Positions 57,749 through 64,000 of a stretch of 64,000 nt of DNA are shown one piece after another (position 1 is the first letter of the stretch; each line of letters opens with the position of its first letter). The translations under genes were made by a program, and so were the position numbers. Below the pieces are notes generated by a model, which saw only the letters and a program-made list of their open reading frames with translations, had not been told where the DNA came from and did no database searches. Origin of the DNA: Salminus brasiliensis (Eukaryota; Chordata; Actinopteri; Characiformes; Bryconidae); NCBI RefSeq assembly GCF_030463535.1, contig NC_132880.1, positions 33,777,842-33,841,841 on the forward strand, read 5' to 3'.

Positions 57749-58200
57749 AGCCCAGTTTCTCCAGCAGCAGAAACGTAAACACAGCTGAATCTGGTGGCTG
57801 GGAGATGTCCAAATTAGCTGCGAGCGGCTAGCGAGTGTCGTAGCCGAGCGGAGGAAACCGTTATGTGGGCTTGCTGTGCTTCAACAGACGAGCGGCTCCC
57901 AAACAAACGACGCTGTGAATATCAAGACGGCATCGTTCGGCGTTAAAGTAGCCTGTCCTTGTTGTTCCCCGTAACGTTACTACTTCTCACCGCCGCATTA
58001 GAAACACAGCAACACAGCGACACAGCGTCTCCCTCTCTCGCCAGCCAACGCGGTGGTGGTGGTGGTGGTGGTGGTGCTGCTGCTGCTGCTGCTGCGACCG
58101 TCTTCCTGTTTCCGCTGGCACCCACAACAGCAGCCCTTCAAACTTCACCGCTTGACTTCGCCGATATACGCTGATCGCGAATTAAACGGAAAACAAGACC
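57613..58200 (-). promoter_or_regulatory. smap2: smap2 5' UTR and CpG-rich promoter region
   Basis: Upstream of the smap2 ATG, CpG dinucleotides become frequent (57830-58170: CGAGCGGCTAGCGAGTGTCG, CGTTCGGCGTTAAAG, TCACCGCCGCATTAG), while the rest of the window is CpG-poor. No TATA box is obvious on the minus strand, fitting a CpG-island housekeeping promoter. A (GT)n(GA)n tract at 57706-57747 probably lies in the 5' UTR. The transcription start is not fixed by sequence alone. Confidence 0.6.
58051..58097. repeat. (GGT)n(GCT)n trinucleotide repeat in promoter region
   Basis: Eight GGT units pass directly into seven GCT units. On the minus strand this reads CAG-like then CCA repeats. A 60-residue frame with poly-Ala and poly-Pro crosses it, but it is regarded as chance. 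Confidence 0.95.
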
Positions 58201-58309
58201 CACAGCTAACGACACACACACACATGAAAACACACCGGAGTCGCCCAAAGTAGTAAAATCACTGCTTTAAGGGGTTTTATGTGAACGCGTTTCAAGAGCT
58301 GGAGAAATG

Positions 58310-58323
58310 CTGCCATCTGCTGG
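58310..58323 (-). promoter_or_regulatory. CTCF-like motif
   Basis: On the minus strand CCAGCAGATGGCAG fits CCASYAGRKGGCRS at every position. It lies between the divergent smap2 and col9a2 promoters. Confidence 0.5.
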
Positions 58324-58489
58324 AGGGACACAGCAGTACATACGCCATAGCAACACAAGGGAGGTGCTGGGTCTCGTAAACGCTCATGGGTCGCGGGTTC
58401 CGGTCCTAGTCCTTTTTTTATATATAAATATAAATATTTTGTTCCCCCTAAGTTTTCTCTTCATAACAATTGAAAAAACTAATTTGAAG

Positions 58490-58545
58490 TATTCTTTAAA
58501 TATATAAAAATATATATTTTTATATATATAAAAAATCTTAATCGT
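58490..58545. repeat. AT palindrome
   Basis: AAATATATAAAAATATATA followed by TTTTTATATATATAAAA gives a self-complementary AT-rich tract. Confidence 0.8.
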
Positions 58546-58599
58546 ATGATAACCTTACACTTGTCAGAACGTGAGTCTCCATGTTGATCAGTTTAAATA

Positions 58600-59012
58600 C
58601 ACGGTATGTCCAAATGTTTGCGGACACTTCTTCTAATCAATGCATTCAGCTACGTTAAGCTGCGCTCACTAGAGGGGTTAGAGGGGTATTCAGCCCCCCA
58701 GCATTGAGCTGTGGAGCAGTGGAACTGTGTTCTCTGGAATGATGGATGGTGCTCCATCCAATACTTTTGGGATGAGTTGGAGAGTTGGGGTAAGGCGGGG
58801 TGATCATCCAACATCCGGACCTCACTAAAGCTCTTGTCGCTGAATGCAATCAAATCCTCACAGCAATGCTCCACAATCTAGTAGAAAGCCTTCTAGCCTG
58901 GACAGTAGAGACAGTTACTCCAACACAAGCAGGATAAACTCTGCAATACCCTTGATTTCGGAGGAACCAATGAATACTCAGGTGTCCCAATACTTTTGTC
59001 TAAATAGTGTAC
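58600..59012. mobile_element. MITE-like family A, copy with both ends
   Basis: The left end TATGTCCAAATGTTTGCGGA continues to CAC. The right end read inverted is ACAAAAGTATTGGGACACC, so the termini share a GGACAC/GGGACAC inverted repeat. The interior has CTCTTGTCGCTGAATGCAAT and GTAGAGACAGTTACTCCAAC as in the other copies. It sits between smap2 and col9a2. Confidence 0.85.
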
Positions 59013-59289
59013 TGCTAGTTGAATTGGTAGAATCGTGTCGAACTGAACAGGATGAAACGTGGTGATCGTTCTTATAAAAGCTGATAGTGTCTACATAAGG
59101 AAAAGAGTGGCTTTCTGACCCTCACAACAGTTACCGTATTTCAGCGCTGAGTAATTCTGCCAAAAAACTACAATGCCCAAGATGCACTGCGCCCAGAGCT
59201 CTTGGCTGGTGTATTACCTGTTGAGGTCATTACTCAGCTAACAAAATCATGCCTTTGGGGAATCCTTACACCACTATGTAAAGTTACAA

Positions 59290-59422
59290 GGACGTTAAAA
59301 AATTACGTTACATGAACGTTATTTAGAAGTCGTTCATGGGACGTTTTTTTTCTGACGTCATCACAACGTTCCCAGACGCAAGAACGTCCCCGTTCTCATA
59401 AAAAGTACGTTTTTAGGACGTC
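59290..59422. repeat. ACGT-rich cluster with a perfect CRE palindrome
   Basis: Nine ACGT tetramers fall in about 130 bp (59292, 59305, 59316, 59341, 59355, 59366, 59384, 59407, 59418). TGACGTCA at 59353-59360 is a full CRE palindrome. AACGTTCC and GAACGTCCC phrases suggest origin from an AACGTT-type fish repeat. It lies about 600 bp upstream of the col9a2 ATG. Confidence 0.75.
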
Positions 59423-59579
59423 ATTGGAGTTAATATATTAATAATAAACTGTTAATATATTAATAATATTAAAAACTTTATATAATATAAAAAAAAATAC
59501 CTTTTCGCGTAATGGTTTTGAGCAGTGCTAATTATATGGCTTTAAAAAACTTGCTTATCACTGCCTGAAAATAAAGCTT

Positions 59580-59994
59580 CTCTACTTTTTTTCATTTACA
59601 GTGAAGAGCAGAAATTGCCCAGCTGGTCTGTCCAGCTTAGCTTCTTTTGGTGCTTTAATATTCATGAGAATGATAATTAGGCTGATGCTCCACCCCCTCA
59701 GGGGTCCGCAGGCCTGTCCGGTTCTCACAGTGCTGGGCTCTGAGCTCCCTGAGTTCTCAGGGGCTGGCTGTACAGTTGGGTTACACCTCTCATCCCCCCT
59801 CTCAGGTCCCTGCAGCTGTGTATGTTCTCTTCCGCTCCAGGCACCACATACTCTCACACACATACACTCACCTTTCTCTTGGCCGGAACCTTTCTGTCCT
59901 GGGCTCAGAGGCCAGGAGAGGAGAGGCAAGGCGAGGAGCAGTCCCTGGGAGCAGTGGTTCTGAAGGAGAGAGGAGCCAAAAGTGAGCCTTCACC
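59580..59994 (+). promoter_or_regulatory. col9a2: col9a2 promoter / 5' UTR region (approximate)
   Basis: GC-rich sequence with CACCCCCTCAGGGG and CCCCCCTCTCAGG, immediately upstream of the col9a2 ATG. No clear TATA box is seen. The transcription start is unknown. In vertebrates type IX collagen genes are SOX9-driven in cartilage; no decisive SOX9 dimer site was picked out here. Confidence 0.4.
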
Positions 59995-60057
59995 ATGGCT
60001 GGGCATTTCACCATCCTGGTCCTGCTGCAGACGCTGTGCCTGGCTCTGGCTCAAGTG
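59995..60057 (+). CDS. col9a2: col9a2 exon 1 (coding part)
   Basis: ATG in a good context (CACCATGG). It encodes 21 residues: a hydrophobic signal peptide with likely cleavage after LALA, before QV. The donor is GTGAGT, phase 0. Confidence 0.88.
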
Positions 60058-62290
60058 GTGAGTGTGGCTGTGGAGTTGTCTGGTGTTCACTGCTGCTGTT
60101 GCTGTTGCTGTTGCTGGATGGTTTGGGTGATCCGAGGCTGGCATGGAGATACATAGGCTTCTGGGAGGGACAATAGTGTAAAAGTGTAATTTCACTTTGA
60201 TCAAAAAAAGCTTAAAATAGGCATTGTGTTATTGCTAGAATTAGTTGACTGGTTTATTCAATGGGTGCTTGGCCATATACACTTAACTGTTAGTCAGATA
60301 CTGTTCCTGCTGGTGTATTATTGGTACTTATTGTGGCTTAAAGATCACGCTGTAAGGATTTTTGGACTATGCTTTCCTTTAGACCACCAGTGACATTCTT
60401 GAGGTGCTATTCCTGAGTAATTAAAGAAGTTCAGTATAACTATTGGGTACATTGGATTTTACAGGATTATAGTATTGAGTGAATTAAATAAGGGGAATCA
60501 AAATGTGGCCTAGACACAAATGGAATGTGGTGGCTGTGTGAGTGAAACACACAAACACACACACACACACACACATGCAAACACACTCCACAAGGGCCCC
60601 TTTCAGACTCTCTGTTAGCTGTTACTAACCTGAATGCGCTCCCAGCAGAATCACACCTACATGGGAATATTTGGTAAACCAGCACTACGGAAATCTACAG
60701 AACTGAAGATTTGGTGCATTGAATCTTTAGATTTTTACTGTAAGAATAATTTCTGATGACATGGTAAATGTTGATGATTCTAACTGTAATCACTATACAT
60801 ATACAGTATGCAGCAAAACTTAATCAACCTGATGTCTCTAAGGGGGGTTGTGGTGCAAGGCCTCAGTAAACATCGCCCTCCCCCAACATCAGATTCTCTC
60901 CCCAAAACTTTCTTTAGTTTCCCAGTATATTGCTCTACCACTGTTATCTGTCAGATTGCAGCTTAATGATTAGCATAAACTGTTACACTGTAAAAAAAAA
61001 AAAAAAAAAAATGAGCCTTACTTTTTATTGTGTGTGCCGTGTCTATAATTCAGAGTATGCAACAATATTTTTGGTGTAGACGCATTATTGCATTATTTTG
61101 GCATGAAGTTCATAGTTGCAGTTTTTGCCCTTTGTTTAAATGTTGATGAATTATCCTATATATCCGTATATATGCCAGGATTCACTCAAATTTGGAAAAT
61201 CTGCCTGCTGCTATTTCTGTTTGAGGTATTACTCTCACAAAACATAAAAAACAGGACCAAAAAACATTTAAAAATAGACTAAATCATATATCTATAAGCC
61301 AAACTTCAATGACTGCCCTCCTTCATTAGGATAACAGTGTATTAAGCCCATGCATGATGCAGGTTTTTTAAAAGTGGAAAGCTGAGAGCTTCTGTTTTGC
61401 TGTATTTTCATTTCAGAATGGTCCTCCAGGAGCACAGGGCCCGCCCGGTCCCCCCGGCCCTTCAGGAACCCCCGGAGCCGATGGCATTGATGTGAGTACT
61501 GCGGTGCCACAAGTTGGGGTCTTACAAAGATAGTCATTGTGTCCTCAGTTACATGGGCAGTTCATCCACCTGCAGTGGCACAATTTTCTCAACAGAGGGC
61601 GCCAGAAATGAAAACAAGTATACAATAGAGTCCTGTTAATGCAGAGAAGGAGCTTTACAAGGTAAAGCTGTGAGGAGGCCCCTAGGTAAGAATCTAGTAA
61701 TCTGATATACACTGTGGTTGAACAGTAGAGGACTGGCAGAAGACTGGCCTCTGTGGGTATAGTGACTGGAGTCGGTTCTCCAGAGTGCTAGAAAGAGCCA
61801 AACTATGTCGAATTAAAGTGAACGTGTGATTATCAGTGGCCTTAGTGCAGTTATTAGCAATGAGCTGCAGGGAAATGATCAGATGTGGCTCTGGGTCTAA
61901 TGAGGAGCAGTGGAAAGCATTGTTGTGCATTGACACCTTTAATAAAAGCCCAGATATATGCACTGAGGGACCCTGAGGGTGGAGTGTGTTTATGGGAGGA
62001 GTCACTTAAAGCACATAATGTGGATGGCCACACGTATACACTTACACACTTTTCAGGAAATAGATTTTTTGTGAATTTACTTCAGCAATATATAATATAG
62101 TTCAAAATGTGCCTTTAGTAACATTGATAGTAACATTTATTTCGTTCACATGTGTACATCGGTTCAAGACAAATTAAATAAGTCAAATAAGAATTTTGAG
62201 AAGTTTGAAGATTTTTGATTCATGTGGAATCAAAATGAGTGGCTTACACTGTGCAAAATACATGAACACATGCAACAAACTAGCACATAA

Positions 62291-62340
<50 letters not shown>

Positions 62341-64000
62341 ATATGTACATGTAAAAACCATGGATGCTTTATTTTTTTAATGTTTGAAATGCCATTTTAC
62401 ATTCATTTTATTGGTTACTTATTTTATTACTTTAAACTAGACTCCATATGTTATTGGTTTCAGTCAATACTTCAGTTTTTTGAGGAATAACAAGAAGGAA
62501 TTCATGAATCAGTAATGTATGATGTAATTATTATTTTAATAATGTAATTATCTGTTTACATGAACATTTTGTCAAGGTCTCTACCCCAAGCCTGCTTTTA
62601 AAATATAATGAGTAATAGTCATTTTACAATTTTAGTCATCTCAACACATCCGAGATTTCTTTCTTTTTCTATACTGTTTCATCTATTAGAATAGTATAGT
62701 GTATTTACCTGCCACCATATTGCTTTTAACTTGAACTGTGATACAGTGATGTAAACATTTGTGAGCTAGTATGATTGTAACTGCAGCACACAAAAATACT
62801 TATCTGACTAATGATTTTATAGAATGAAATCAGGGCTGCACACTGCATAATAGTTACAGCGCAAGTCATTTTTCATGATAGATCTACCAGAGGCAGAGTA
62901 TATCTGCCAAATATAATTTATTTTACTCCAATTTTGGATACTCTGAGTGCGTTATTATTATCATTACATTCAGGTGATTTCTGGTGAAATGTCCAGTGTT
63001 TTTAATATTGCAGTATATATATCACAGGGGACAATATATTGCAATGTTAATTTTTTTCAGTATTGTGCAGCACTAATGAAAATAATAAATTGGCAGATAG
63101 CAAGAGCACAAATCGACCAATTTCACTACTGAAAACTGGGCCTCAGTTATACACAACATGCTGTAACTCCAGATTAGTCTTCAGTTTAGCGTTTGATGTA
63201 AAATACCCTCAAAGTTACTGACTTCATTGACCACACATCAGATAAAGACATACATCACTATTGAATAGTTGTACTAAATTCTTGGTAATATCCTTTAAAT
63301 TCAGTATCTCTGGTCTGCTTGGCAGTTTGACATTCTAATAAAGTTTACAGTAGAGATGAGAAGGACTATAGAGTGCATTAACCTTGAGAGGTACACATCT
63401 GAGAGTACAGATCTTGAATGCAATGGGACTTTTTTGTTTATCTGTATTTTATCATTCTTTCTCCATGCTTCTGTCAGGGTGACAAAGGACCTCCTGGCCC
63501 TCCTGGACCAGCAGTAAGTAACTTTCAGAGAAATGTGTTAACATAATTCCTGCATATGCTTCCTTTGAAACTTAACTTTTGAATCAGTCATCCCTGCTGT
63601 TCCCTGCCATGCCTGTGTAATGTAGCTTTTTTCAGACTGCACCTCTGTAGCAAATTCTCCAAATATGTATTTGTAATCCACTTTGCAGGGTCAAAAGGGG
63701 GAATCAGGCGAGCCCGGACCAGACGGACCTCCTGGGGAGGATGGAATTGATGTGAGTTCACGTCTAGCTCATAGATCAAACATGGTCTTTTCCAACAAAA
63801 TGAGAGAATTTTGGCTTTAACTGGGATGGTTTCATAGTTCTATCAGTATTCTGGTATAGTAGGTCTAGTTCAGGAGTGGGAGAAAAAGAGTAAAGTAGCT
63901 TGTGTCCCACATTGTGTAAGCTGATAAATCTCTTTTTTGATGCCCTTGCTAGTTGACATGCCGGTTTATTCATTATTTCATACATTTATTCACTGTCCAG
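59995..64000 (+). CDS. col9a2: col9a2, collagen IX alpha-2 chain, 5' part (runs off right edge)
   Basis: Fibril-associated collagen of cartilage; the alpha-2 chain forms a heterotrimer with alpha-1 and alpha-3 and is secreted. Four exons are present, at 59995-60057, 61417-61491, 63478-63513 and 63689-63751, all phase 0 with GT-AG borders. They encode a signal peptide (MAGHFTILVLLQTLCLALAQ) and 57 residues of Gly-X-Y repeats, beginning NGPPGAQGPPGPP. Exon lengths of 75, 36 and 63 nt suit a collagen. The VLLQ and LALAQ signal-peptide pattern and the head-to-head neighbour smap2 favour col9a2 over col9a1 or col9a3. Most of the gene is beyond 64000. Confidence 0.85.
60058..61416 (+). other. col9a2 intron 1
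   Basis: Contains a (CA)n tract at 60551-60575 and a poly(A) run at 60992-61011. No other feature is seen. Confidence 0.8.
61417..61491 (+). CDS. col9a2: col9a2 exon 2
   Basis: 75 nt encoding 25 residues, NGPPGAQGPPGPPGPSG to GADGID, the start of the collagenous domain. The acceptor is TTTCATTTCAG, the donor GTGAGT. The ending GxDGID is typical of collagen IX chains. Confidence 0.93.
61492..63477 (+). other. col9a2 intron 2
   Basis: AT-rich, with a (TA)n tract at 62295-62336 and a partial CTCF-like ACAGAGGGCGCC at 61592. No exon-like Gly-X-Y frame is seen. Confidence 0.75.
62295..62336. repeat. (TA)n microsatellite
   Basis: About 20 TA units. Confidence 0.95.
63478..63513 (+). CDS. col9a2: col9a2 exon 3
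   Basis: 36 nt encoding GDKGPPGPPGPA, four Gly-X-Y triplets. The acceptor is CTTCTGTCAG, the donor GTAAGT. Confidence 0.92.
63689..63751 (+). CDS. col9a2: col9a2 exon 4
   Basis: 63 nt encoding seven Gly-X-Y triplets, GQKGESGEPGPDGPPG and then EDGID. The acceptor is CTTTGCAG, the donor GTGAGT. The next exon lies beyond the window. Confidence 0.92.
63752..64000 (+). other. col9a2 intron 4, partial
   Basis: Intronic sequence to the window edge with no recognised feature. Confidence 0.8.

Noticed and set aside
57943..58125. ORF with poly-Ala and poly-Pro runs in the smap2 upstream region
   Set aside because: Produced by the GGT/GCT repeat. There is no conserved flank, and smap2 already starts at the family-typical MTGKSVKDV.
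59995..63751. Assignment as col9a1 or col9a3
   Set aside because: The early Gly-X-Y exons alone cannot decide, but the VLLQ/LALAQ signal peptide and synteny with smap2 favour col9a2. It remains the weaker part of the call.

Overview
The window is vertebrate nuclear DNA, almost certainly from a ray-finned fish. The evidence is spliced genes with GT-AG introns, many (CA)n, (TA)n and poly(A) microsatellites, tRNA-derived SINEs, decayed Tc1/mariner transposases, an L2-like LINE 3' end and several small inverted-repeat transposons of teleost type. An otophysan fish is plausible from the repeat mix, but that is inference. There are no bacterial genes, operons, CRISPR arrays or phage. Most short ORFs in the window are chance or repeat-derived.

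Two genes are clear and they are divergent. smap2 (small ArfGAP 2) is complete on the minus strand. Its ten coding exons run from the ATG at 57612 down to the stop at 36191, all junctions are in phase, and they encode 418 residues. A long 3' UTR follows, down to a probable poly(A) site near 33490. About 2.4 kb from the smap2 ATG, on the plus strand, col9a2 (collagen IX alpha-2) begins at 59995. Its signal-peptide exon and the first three collagenous exons are present and the gene runs off the right edge. COL9A2 and SMAP2 are also adjacent and head-to-head in human, which supports both names.

Left of smap2 lie about 33 kb with no recognisable complete gene. A plus-strand terminal exon with a Glu-rich C-terminus (4463-4540) may be the last exon of a gene that starts off the left edge. 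The rest holds two minisatellites (1320-2030, 30-bp unit; 2295-2845, 26-bp unit), transposon debris, a 2.2-kb terminal-inverted-repeat element (17650-19835), and several GC-balanced blocks of low repetitiveness (690-960, 7200-7700, 14330-14640, 24001-24360, 28380-29200, 29800-30360) that look like candidate conserved non-coding elements. Conservation could not be tested here.

Points most worth a second look are: an 84-bp TG repeat that ends 8 nt before the 3' splice site of smap2 exon 9; two adjacent minisatellites that both carry heat-shock-element-like dyads; a cluster of nine ACGT motifs, including a perfect CRE palindrome, between the divergent promoters; CTCF-like motifs along the locus; and the 2.2-kb inverted-repeat element with an internal duplication. 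No new defence or biosynthetic system was found.
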